From positions 188,001 to 248,000 of the forward strand of contig JAQGDQ010000148.1 of the NCBI GenBank assembly GCA_030141605.1: a stretch of DNA of 60,000 nt, in the 5' to 3' direction. The position numbers were made by a program, and so were the translations under genes. Positions 26,201 through 36,400 of this stretch are shown here, in pieces (the first letter of the stretch is position 1; every line of letters begins with the position of its first letter). The notes below the pieces were generated by a model that saw only the letters and a list, made by a program, of their open reading frames with translations, made no database searches and had not been told where the DNA came from. Source of the DNA: Tubiluchus corallicola. Taxonomy: Eukaryota; Priapulida; Priapulimorpha; Priapulimorphida; Tubiluchidae.

Positions 26201-28011
26201 GCATTACTTCGTTTCTAAAATTCATTAAAAACCTTTGCGGTGCATACTAAGCTGATGACTCATACTTTCTATACCAGTAATACTACACCCATCGGTTAAT
26301 AGGTCTAGTCGGTTAATTGGGTCAAAACACTTCGGTCCCAAAGTAAGTCTATTAAACGGTGCCTACTGTACATAGAAAAGATGCAATACTAACAATTGCA
26401 TGTTTCGGTCTGGAATGAAGATAAGATTTTTAAACTTGGGGCAAAATTAAAAGTGTCAGTCTAGCTCTCCCGCTTCTTTCAATTAAATAAATTTAAAAAA
26501 ATAAACAAACTGCAATTCCCAGCGCAATGTCAGAATAATTTTGTATAATAATTAAGGATCTTTTTGTTTATAAAAATACCTTCATTGCCACCACCAAATG
26601 TTTCATCATTCAGTAAATCGATATCTTCTTCTCCATCGATATCATCAGGCGTAAGCTGAGTAAGTCCCTCAACAATGCCCCCTTGAAGTGGCTACAAAAA
26701 CAAAACAAATATCACATACTACATAGTCAGACTAACGACCAGGATATGCCCATGGGAATTCCTTTTTCGGAATGCCTCTATGATCCATGAAAAACTTTTG
26801 ATACCAGTATTGTGCTGTTTTGTGTGCTTTACAATGATAATTGTTACTAGATGTTAAATTTGTTACAGATGAGATAAGGATGTGAACAGACTGATAATTA
26901 GCCTTTTCCTTCACGGCAAAAGATTTTTGTATTCTGAAATAAAGATGATGATAGTTAGGCTTATAACAAGGTTATGCTCCTACGAGTGTTGTGAGAACAT
27001 CAACTACATAGCTTGCTAGAATCTAGATGTAAGCAAAATGAATTGCTAGGTATATAGCTCACACACTTATTAATAACTAATAATAACATTTTTATGAAGC
27101 CTACATGTAATGATGTTGGGCCCAGTATTAAAAAGCAAGGGCCAGTTGAAAATAAGTCTCAGAAAACTCACGCAATTTTGGAGCTTTTGTAATTTTTGTA
27201 TTATTAACTGGCTTTGTACTAGTGAAAGGGAGAAGAAAATAAATTTAGTGAGCATTAACTCTATATATAATCAATGATTAGCAGTTACTTTATATATTTG
27301 TACAGTTAATTATATTTGCACTGTCTATACAGTCTGCCTATTTACATAAACAAAAGAAAGAATACATGTCAAATGTATCAGAATCACCATGGCCTTTCTT
27401 TATTATAGACAAAGTTACAAAGAAACGATGAATTTATTTTATATCCCACGTATGTAACATAGTCACAGTGCTGTTTATAGCTAAATTTGCTAGAATATCA
27501 TTTGGACATCTGCCGCAAAACTTGCCCATTAGCTGTTGCTATTTTTACAAGATCTTTTTCCTCTCTGTTGATTGGCAATCTATTAGAATAGTTTTTCAAA
27601 GCATTTGTAGAATTTTAACCGTCATTCTTTTCACAAAATTTATAAGATTTTCATTTTGACCATCAACAGACTTAAATTTGTATAATACATTCAGCAATTC
27701 ATTTTACAGCAATTCTATTTGTAACAGTGAATGTACATTTGCGCAGCAGTTTTTCATTTTAATCACACATTCACCTAATGCTTGCATACAGCTTGAATGC
27801 AAATGTTTTGATCACTTAGGCTCACAAATTATTCCACAGAAAAACTCATACACATGCACATCTCTTATAGTGTTTATAATTTAAAAATTCAAACAATATG
27901 TATTACATTTGTACATATATATTCTACATTATTCACACATGTGCTTATCAACCAAATATGAATAATATAAATATTTGAATAATAACTTACATGTTGATAT
28001 ATAAAGTTCAT
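11268..28011 (-). CDS. PATL1: PATL1 (Pat1 homologue), decapping activator scaffold, 17 exons
   Basis: Minus-strand exons in order of translation: 28011-27991 (proposed), 26691-26580, 20257-20124, 19593-19504, 19102-19028, 18750-18586, 17922-17725, 16825-16621, 16148-16013, 15363-15286, 14793-14547, 13653-13521, 13119-12888, 12709-12484, 12094-11966, 11635-11541, 11445-11268. Joined they give 817 codons without a break (human is about 770). Pat1 proteins bridge the CCR4-NOT/LSM1-7 complex and DCP2/DDX6 in P-bodies (family knowledge). Seen here: an acidic N-terminus ([15 protein letters not shown]); a proline/arginine/glycine-rich middle; a [17 protein letters not shown]...NPYLDDYYY block near residue 460; and the Pat C helical repeat domain from about residue 533, opening with [20 protein letters not shown]. 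Exons 2-17 are firm; exon 1 is a proposal. Confidence 0.93.
20300..21102. mobile_element. MITE with 60-bp subterminal tandem repeats, in a PATL1 intron
   Basis: The termini form an inverted repeat (CTATATGTTTTACATGTCAA on the left; the right end is the reverse complement of CTATACGTTTTACACGTCAA). Inside each end the motif TCAAATGT(A/G)GA recurs many times: at least six times after the left end in one orientation, and in the opposite orientation before the right end. The right half is an exact 60-bp period array from about 20913 to 21072 (about 2.7 units), each unit holding two or three such motifs next to TTACC(T/A)AAG words. There is no coding capacity. I see no target-site duplication, so the superfamily is unknown. 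Confidence 0.7.
20913..21072. repeat. 60-bp tandem repeat array, about 2.7 copies
   Basis: Successive 60-base blocks repeat the sequence order TTGACTTACC, CATTTGAGTTACCAAAACA, a GAAATT word and ATGT(C)TACA with few mismatches. The array lies in the right arm of the MITE spanning 20300-21102 and contains its recurring CAAATGT motif in reverse orientation. Confidence 0.85.
22110..25190 (+). mobile_element. 5'-truncated LINE (endonuclease + reverse transcriptase) in PATL1 intron 2
   Basis: A plus-strand, APE-type non-LTR retrotransposon, antisense to PATL1. The endonuclease begins mid-domain (about 22144): [25 protein letters not shown], the [14 protein letters not shown] block and the SDHD motif are present, while the N-terminal half is missing. 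The reverse transcriptase follows. The body ends near 24849, then an AT-rich 3' region ends in ACAAATAAAGAATTTATATA and a short TA run near 25190. It is typical of a truncated insertion primed from the 3' end. CR1/L2-like is my best placement; a phylogeny would be needed to assign a clade. Confidence 0.9.
22144..24849 (+). pseudogene. LINE pol reading frame, broken by two frameshifts
   Basis: Three consecutive open segments (22144-22683, 22736-24010, 24061-24849) read as one protein if two small shifts are allowed. The first lies near 22660-22681, where the frame resumes as [10 protein letters not shown]. The second is in an eight-A run near 24000, where it resumes as KNLEKDI. Segment 2 carries [29 protein letters not shown] and the active-site box, here QYANDTTIY, so the first of the two catalytic aspartates of YADD is replaced by asparagine. 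Segment 3 carries the thumb and C-terminal region ([28 protein letters not shown]). Otherwise the frame is long and clean, so the copy is not very old. Confidence 0.88.
25624..26368. mobile_element. Tigger/pogo-type non-autonomous DNA transposon with TA target site
   Basis: The ends are inverted repeats (CAGGAGGCGACGCTTAATAG on the left; the right end is the reverse complement of CAGTAGGCACCGTTTAATAG), flanked on both sides by TA at 25622-25623 and 26369-26370. That is the target duplication of Tc1/mariner-superfamily elements. The interior has no long open frame. The last 180 bases match the region before 52227 and the first 120 match 1497-1640, so this copy defines both ends of a family present three times in the window. 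It lies in PATL1 intron 2. Confidence 0.85.
27991..28011 (-). CDS. PATL1: Proposed 7-codon start exon of PATL1
   Basis: PATL1 exon 2 (26691-26580) starts in phase 0 and has no ATG in frame, so translation must begin further upstream. On the minus strand at 28011, ATG begins seven codons (MNFIYQH) that end directly at a perfect GTAAGT donor in phase 0, and so would join exon 2 in frame. The peptide is too short to confirm by similarity, and it does not resemble the vertebrate start. A different small exon remains possible. Confidence 0.35.
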
Positions 28012-28509
28012 GATATTGTTGGATATAGTTTAGATGACACAAGCCTAGTTGGCAACCAAAATTTATTAGGACAAAATATTCTTTATTTGTCATTTAACGG
28101 GACATCTTTGTCAATTAGATTTCATTTTGTTTTGTCATTAGGAGACCTACACGTAATTAATATATTAATTAAAAAATAATAATTTTTTTATAAAAATGCC
28201 TCAAGGCGTTTACAGATGTGTTAATTCATTAAAATTTTTGGCAAACAGGCTGCCAAGTCCATCCGAAATTTTGAAGTCTCATAAAACCATAAAAAGATGA
28301 TGATTGATTGAACAAAAGAACACAGAACACAAGCAGATAAGAGACATGTAGAAACTAGAAATGTGCACGGTCAAAGCAATTCAGACAGTATAATGGTTTG
28401 TGAAAAAATGAGAAACCTTAAAAATAAATACCCATTGACAATATATTATTCGTAATACATCCCTACTAAATTAGAGGTGCATCCTCGGACAAACAAGGTC
28501 AAGTGGTTC

Positions 28510-28790
28510 TAAAAATCTAGTTGGTAAAGAAAGCCTAGAGCAATGCTTTTTGCAATCATCAGTGCAAAATCTAATGATAAGTTAATGTAAAATGCAAAAG
28601 CATAAAGCTTCCTTATCTGGACTTTCACTGCTAATTTTGATAAGAATGGTAGCTGATTTGGTAACCCATATGGTTTTATTGCCAACGTTTCTCCAAGCCA
28701 TAATAATCTTTTATGTTGATGTACGTGCACCATATTGAGCATTTAACTTGAGATAAAATAAATTAATCTAATCTAATCTAATGAACTAGA
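28510..28790 (+). repeat. Probable LINE 3' end with TAATC-type tail
   Basis: The stretch ends in GAGATAAAATAAATTAATCT followed by further TAATC units (to about 28785). Short microsatellite tails of this kind follow the 3' UTR of CR1/L2-like LINEs. The body upstream has no recognisable coding sequence, so its extent is a guess. Confidence 0.4.
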
Positions 28791-28849
28791 ATCAAGTGCA
28801 TTGTGCATAGATAAGCTGTTTTATCTTACCTTATCCTACCTTTACCTTG

Positions 28850-29110
28850 GTTTGGCAAAAGTAATCTTCTAGCCAAATCTGAGGATACAGATATGGATAT
28901 ATACACACATAGCGTTTTTAAGACAAGGTTGGACAAGCATTTGGCTGGGAAAGAGCTATATATATATATATATATCTATATATATTTGTATCTGTAACCT
29001 TGTAATTGTAGATTAGCTCTTTCTTAGCCCAATGCTTGTCCAACCTTTATTAGATTTGAATTTGTATGGTGATCGATCTAAAAAATAAAATTCACTGTCA
29101 CTGCGTGAAT
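28850..29110. repeat. Two LINE C-terminal ends in tail-to-tail orientation forming a hairpin
   Basis: On the plus strand, 28895-28955 translates to FKTRLDKHLAGKEL, the usual last residues of CR1-like reverse transcriptases. On the minus strand, 29050-29005 translates to RLDKHWAKKEL, the same motif. The two arms (about 28929-28962 and 29016-29049) are near-perfect inverted repeats of 34 bases around a TA-rich spacer with a (TA)n run at 28960-28985. Confidence 0.65.
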
Positions 29111-29214
29111 CACAGATGGGATACAATTCTAATCGGATGAATTCATAATAATTCATAATAATTAGCAGCCCAACCCGCCAACCAAATAACATTAGAGAAT
29201 CAGAACATATTTAC

Positions 29215-29330
29215 CTTCAAACTGTTTAGGTGTGCTAGTACTGTGGCAGGGGACCATAGATAAAACTCATAAAACTACGGAAAGTACGGTACAACAATAT
29301 ACAAACGACCAACGACAAGTACTCACTCAC
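29215..29330 (-). other. Possible 5' leader exon of PATL1
   Basis: A minus-strand stretch ends at a good donor (GAAG|GTAAAT, donor at 29214-29213). Its only open reading from an ATG (MVPCHSTSTPKQFE) leaves one extra base and cannot join PATL1 exon 2 in phase. So it is either untranslated leader or needs another exon in between. Its upstream end is a guess. Confidence 0.3.
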
Positions 29331-29339
29331 GAAGTCTTA

Positions 29340-30420
29340 AACTTAGATTCGCTGGTGCGTGTAGTAACACTTAGCAGATATTACATTCTCTGATATGGTT
29401 TACGTATCATGTGCGTATACATGACATCACGTAATAAGGCGTGGACAGGACAGCATCGCTGGAGATTTAAAATGAAAGGCAAAGAGAATTTGTTTTAATG
29501 TGAGTATGATATATATGCTTAAAATTGCCATGAACTAATATAATTTTTTAAGGCATAATTATATCAACATAATTTTATTGATATTGTTTTTTCTCTTATA
29601 CCTAATTTGTAGTTTTTTTCTAGTAATTTTGCAGCGCATGTAGTTTTTGATTTATTAATTCAAGCAAGGTAGCTTACTCGATGACCCGAAGGTCTTTTGC
29701 TACCCTTTCTCTTGCACCCACTCAATCACTTATTAATATATTTTCTTCCTCTTATTTTCGGCTAAACTTTATATGATTAATCAGTTGTGTATTTTATGGA
29801 AATGTGCACTATAACTAGTATAAGAGATTAATAAACATGCCCATGTCTCTTCTTAAGCAAATAGAGACAAAAATTAAGAATTGCCATTCTAAAAAAACTT
29901 TTAATATAAACTCGCTGTATCAGGGCAAGCGTACTCCACAAAGTAATATTAATTTCTTACGGGTAAATCATTAGAAAAACAAAAATGCTCTGTTTCCTTA
30001 GGATCCATCACACATTTCGCTGCGGCGCGCCATGACGTTATTTCGGTTATTACGAAAATGCGATTTGCAATTTTATTTGCAAATTTAAGAAGCTGCGTTC
30101 TTGGTTTATTTGCATATTAATGGGTTTATAAAAAATATGCACTAGACTTGTGACCAATTATTTTTATATATTTGGTTTTTGATATTTTATTTTTTAATTT
30201 TCTAGGGTGGCTTTTGGAGGCAATCACTGAATGAACGTTTTAAAGGTGTTTCCGCCATTTGTCGGAGTTTGGCGAACTGTATCCTCACGAAGTTTTTATA
30301 TTAATGTTTATTTTCTGTTTTTCTTTTATTGTCCGTGATTGCTAAACTGTAGAACAATAATGGTAACGCGTACAAATGACATCTATTTTGTAATGGATTA
30401 TGACAGAAGTATTTAAATAA
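29340..30420. other. Divergent intergenic region between PATL1 and DEAF1
   Basis: About 1.1 kb between two genes transcribed away from each other, so both promoters should lie here or close by. I see no clear TATA/initiator pair. A CG-containing patch (TTTCGCTGCGGCGCGCCATG, about 30016-30035) is the most GC-rich short stretch in this AT-rich gap and is a candidate core region. Confidence 0.35.
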
Positions 30421-33400
30421 ATGTCTGAAGTTGTGTTGACTGCTGTCGACGAACAAATTCCGAATAATGACGATTCGGAGTTCACTGTCGCTGAACGTGC
30501 GTTTCCGTTAGAAGTTCAGGAGCAAAGATCATTTCAGGACGAAGAGCATGATGGTGTTCTTGTCGGTGAAGTTCATCATGAAAGAGATGACCAGGATGAT
30601 GAAGAGCAAGTTTTGCATGATGTGCTTAACTCCTCTAATCAGGTTTAATTGATTTGTCGACCACTGCTTTTGTTGCTTCGTTCCCATTCCTTTTTACTTA
30701 TTTTTCCTGTTAGGAACAACATCAGCCACGTGGATTCAAAACAATACACATTACGTGGTTGTCATGGTGACCAATTGACAAGTGATCTTTGATCATCTTC
30801 ATCAGCCCAATTATTTATAATTATTGCATCAGTGTGGATCCTTTTTCATTCAGAATAATAAGTCCCATGAAAATACAATGTTTTACTCAACCACAGTGAT
30901 TGAACTATCGATTGGAATATCCTGTCGTTATTTCTTTGTTGCCCAGGATTTTAAATTTTTTATTGTTTGTATAAATTCTTCACTTTAAGAATTATGCTGG
31001 GCAAATGTAAGCTATCGCGAAAGCAATTGTTGCTTGGTCAGCGACAGCAACATTTTTGGGTTTCGAAGTTTTAATATAGCGAGATTAATTTTCTATACAG
31101 GAAACAATTCCTCGTGAAGGAGGAAATTGGCATCCCTCCTCATTATCCTATTTGGGCATCCCATTATCTATGATCTTAGTTAAAACAAACTAAATTTATC
31201 TGAAAGATAAAGACAAGTGCTGAGAGACAGAATAAATACTTTATGCAGTATTTAAAGACCACACCTCAACTATTTTTTTCACATTGCTTAAATACTTTTT
31301 AGCCATTTCGCTGTCATGGCGGCTTACATTGTCATCAGTATCCACAGCATATATTGGGCCTGCCATGTTAGCACAGATAAATCTCACTTTTCATGTGAAG
31401 CTATGCTTTGCAGCTCTGCCCAATACCAAACATGCATACAACTGACAGCGAGACTCAAAAACTTAGAGCTTAACACACTAATCTAGCAACTCAATCGGAT
31501 TAACAACAGGTCATGTTGGTAAAAGACTCAAAAACTCACAGCTTAAATACTAATCTAGTGATCAGTCAGATTAGCAACAGGTTAGTGTGATCGTTGAACA
31601 AGAGTTGTGTGACATTAGCTAAACTCGGAACAAAGTCTAAGACCTAATAATCAGTCTTAATTACACAAGTGGTAACGACTAGAAGCCAAGTGATGTACTA
31701 ATTAAAACCATAAGAAGCAGTCACTGGAATATTAGCAGTGCAGCCAATTCGGCTACTTGCGGGATGTTCATAACTTGTGAGAATGTTTTGACTCGCGGCA
31801 TGCAATTCCCTCTAGCAATCGTCATTTTAGAGATATTGGCTGACATACTGCAACAATTTTTAGCTTCTGTTATTAATGATCGAGAGACTTGTTTTCAGTC
31901 AAAGATACTTTCTTCACTTGCATTCAAGGACATAACAATGGAGTAATGCAGTATTACAAAATATAGCATTGTTTGTAAAAATGTATTTTTCAGCTTTAGC
32001 AGCTAACAGAATTAGAATGCATAATTTCGTCAATTTATTTTTACCAATTCTGACTCCCCCAAAACAACCAACTCCTGAACCTTAATGGTCTAGTGTCTAA
32101 TAATTATTCAGATGAGGGAAGGTATTTAAAGGTCTTATAAGGTTTCTTTAAAGCTTTTTCGTTTGTTTCAAATGATGTATTGTTGAACACAACATTTCAA
32201 TTAAACTCACAAAAACTACTTAATGATATTAACCATTGGTTTGTGATTCTTAATGCAGGTGTTTGTGACTACATCTGATGGCTATCTCTCTGCTGAGCCA
32301 TTACAAGATGGTAGTTTAAAAACAACTCACATTCTTATACAACATGGGGAATCTTTAGATGATGGGATTAAGACACCTGCTACGCCAATAACACCAGCAA
32401 CACCTGGTTCTATTACCGGTACACGATACCAATGGGATGAGTCCGTGCATTTGCCTGTGCTACCTGTCAGGTGCAAAAATACCAACGGAGAATTGCATAA
32501 AAATAAGTTTGGGTCAGGTAATCAAAGCTCATTTCAATAACCATCACAGAGTTTCTTTGAGAAGTGCAGTGTTAAAACCCACGACTGGATTTTTATTGTA
32601 ATAAAACTGATTTAGAATCATAAGAGTATAAGAAGACTCAAAACCAGTGGTCTATTCAATTCAATTTCATTTCAATTCAGTTTATTTGTCTCTTTTACAT
32701 GATGTAAAAATATACAATATTTATATGAGAATAATACTGCTATGATAATTGAGACAGGGTGGCAAAAGACCAAGAGGTCACCTAACAGCTACTCCTATTT
32801 AAACAACATTAATTAGTATGGTTAATTAAGTGACACTAGTTGCAGCTTTGTGCGAGACTTATTTAATTTGAGAAAGCAGTCAATCGAAATAACAAAATAA
32901 AAATAATAAAAATAGTAATAATAACCATGCATCAAAATAGCAAAAAACATATTGTATCAATAATCAATGAAAGTTGCAGTAACATATGTTATACACTGGA
33001 AAAAATTAATTGCCTTATATAATCACATACAAATTATAATCAATCAGTTCATGTAAATAACAAAATGTAATGTGATAATAATGTAATAATATTAATAATA
33101 ACATTGCATCAAAATGCATATTGTGCCAAAAATTGATAACAGTGAATACATTAGGAAAAAATTTAATTTCATGTAGAATAAAATCACATGCAATAATCAA
33201 AAAAAAGGAAATTATAATTACAAAAATGTTGAACTAAGATATCAAATAAACCATGCATCAAAATAATCATCAAATGTGTCTATATAGACATAAAGATGGA
33301 ACATCACAGTAGCTTGAGCACCAGAATTATCAGATATCTTGCTCCATTGCACTGTTATTTAACTTGGTTGAAATTTTCGAGCCCACTAAAAATGACATCA

Positions 33401-36400
33401 CTATTACGAATGAAAATAAAAATTCATATTGCAAATTTTAAGTACTAATCTAGTTTGGTAGTCTGTTTTAAATTTCACCAGTTAATATTGTGCATGTTAG
33501 TTCACCACGTACACATACTTCTGCAAGCAGCCGGCATAAATTGTATTATTCTAAATACTATGCCTAATAGATCATAATTTCTCATAAGTGTTAGTACCAC
33601 CTTTATTGCTTTATTGATGGGCATTTGCATAGTTAGTTATCAGGTATTCAACATACTTTTTTGAAGCAATGCTCAGAGAAGATGACATCTTAATTTCAGA
33701 TGAGAGGGTATTCCATAATTTAGTCCCTGTTTGTTGTATTGTTTTGAGGCCGTGTGTTGTTCTGTATTGTTTTTGATAAAAATTTCCTCTTGATGCAGCT
33801 CTAGTGTTATAATTATGATCGTCACTGATTTTACTAAAGTAACTGTCAAAGAGGCCTGGTAGCAGTCAAAAAAGACTGCCGATGAATGATAAAATTATAT
33901 CTTTCTTTAGAACTCTTCAAGCGTAAGCAATATGCTTATTTTCGGTTTATAGCCAAATGTAGTATGTTAAATGCAATGCAAATATAGTTTATATTGTAGG
34001 GTTACCAAAATAAGAATTTTAATTGACTAACCATATAAACTGCATAATCCTATTTTATTTGCACTTAACTAGCTAAAAACTAAGTAAGTACTATCATTCA
34101 CTTCGGAATTTTCTTTTTAGCTGCAAATGAAAATGTAGCAGATTCAAAAGAATTCATTTGATTTCTTTATTCAACTAGTATCTAATCTAACAATTTAAAA
34201 TTTTGTAGGATTAAGCAGCACTTCTACTTAAATGTGTGTGAGAACAATAATTAGCTGGCCACTTGCCAGGTTTCACAGTTTTTAAAGATCTGATGTATTT
34301 GGTTTATAAAACCCTTATAGTTATGTTTCAGGTGGACGTGGCCGCTGTATAAAGATGGGTGACAACTGGTACACTCCCAGTGAGTTTGAGGCAGTATCAG
34401 GCAGAGCTAGCAGTAAAGATTGGAAGAGAAGTATTCGGTATGGTGGCAGAACTGTTCAGTGTTTAATAGAAGAAGGTTTACTGCAACCCCATGCTACGTC
34501 TTGTACTTGTGCTGCTTGCTGTGATGATGAAAATGTGGTATGTCACTACATATTTTGTGGATTCTTATTGTAAAAATTTGTTGCTTCGTTGAACAGCTAT
34601 TCAAAAACTGAGTTTGATCTGAATTTGTCGGGTAATGATAATAGTGTCTTTTGATATATGGAAATGTGTCATTATTTTCACTGCATAGTTGGAGATTAGA
34701 AGAATTTTGCTGTGCAAACACTAGTTGGCTTGGCACCTACAGTACTTACTTTTATAGTTTTTATTTGAATAGCAGTTTTTGTCAGAAAAGTACAAGTATA
34801 ATAATGTAGTTAAAGTAGTCGTGGTCTTACTTAGTTGCATGTATTGTAAGCAACAAAGTAGTGAAATTATATCTCTAAAATTGCTGGACCCAAGCAAGCC
34901 TTTAAGCTTTCACCTAAGATGTATTGCTAAAGCTTTTTGTTAGCTATTTCGTCTCACAAACTAGGACCATTATCTTTCATACATAGTTTGGTTGCCTTAG
35001 CACTGCTTAACTATGTTAATATGTGTAGATCTGCCGCATAGGCAAAAGTTTGTGATTGGAGTTAAAACCAAAAATATTCACTACAACAAATAAGATAACT
35101 ATTGGCAATATATTCAAATGTAAACTTCTGAGAAGACAAGTTCAATTATGTCAGTTGAATCTATGTCATTTGAGGGTCGCTCCTGTCCAGCACAAAGTAG
35201 ACTATTTGCACTGATCACTTGTCACAATATAGTACACCTTTCTTACATATAATTGTTGCAATATAAATCGTTAACATGTTAAGCCAACATTTTGTCATGT
35301 GTTTAGCTTATTTTGGTACATCACCAGCCAAACCAATATTTTCAAATTATAAGAGCCTGAATTATGCAGTCAATGGTGATTGAAGACTATGTTCCTTTTA
35401 TCGTAATACTTAAACTGATTCTTTTATACTTTTTCCTTTCAAGTATTTTCTTTCATATTACTGTATGTGTGATCTATTTTTTTGTTGTTATAAACTGTTA
35501 AATCTTACCTAGGAAGAGCGTTATTGCATTTTGTTATCTATGTATTTTTCTCAGACTGGTCCAGTTCGTCTATTTACACCTTACAAAAGAAGAAAACGGG
35601 ACAGCACTGGTGAATTTTTGAATCCTAATACAGCTAAGACCAAACCACCACCTACATTAAGCAAAACTACATTAGAGCAAGCCCAAGCAACAATTGGAAA
35701 AGGTACTTAGTCCTAAAGCATTGTTTTGTTGTCGTTAGCAGACATTTTACTTTTCCGTACTTGCATTAACCATGATGTTTCTGTATTTCAATAATCGATT
35801 TAAAATCCTGTGGAGCATATGTGCCATTTATTTGTTCTGGTGCAGTAGCTGCCAAAGATGTTTTGAAAATTAGTTAATAGCAGAATTATAGACATGTCAA
35901 GAATTCTTCTTTCTTGGTACAATGTTTAAAGAGGGGCAATGTCTATGTATGTCAGATACATGTATCAGATGTATGAAACTTGGATGTCAAAATTGACATT
36001 TTTGTTAGGGTTATAATGTTATCTATGATATTATGTCAATAATTAATTGATTTTCAATATAATGATGTTGTTACCTGTGCAGTGTTGACTGTTGACATGC
36101 TTACAAGAAAAAACATCATATTTTAACCAACTTCAAATGAGACTTTACAGTGTAGTGGATTACAGATTTTTTTTCTTGTTTTATCATCTGCTTATGCTGC
36201 GTTGTCCTGCTAACATGTTTATTGCAAATAAAATTAATTAAAACTGCATGGTTAATACAGCAACTATTAACACTACAACCATACATTGGCAACTGGCACC
36301 TCAGGAATCCTTTTCTCACACCTGAATTGACCTGACTTACCTGGTTGTTAGGTCTTACAAATTGAGTTCGAGGCTGATCACGCCTTTAAAGGTCTTTTTT

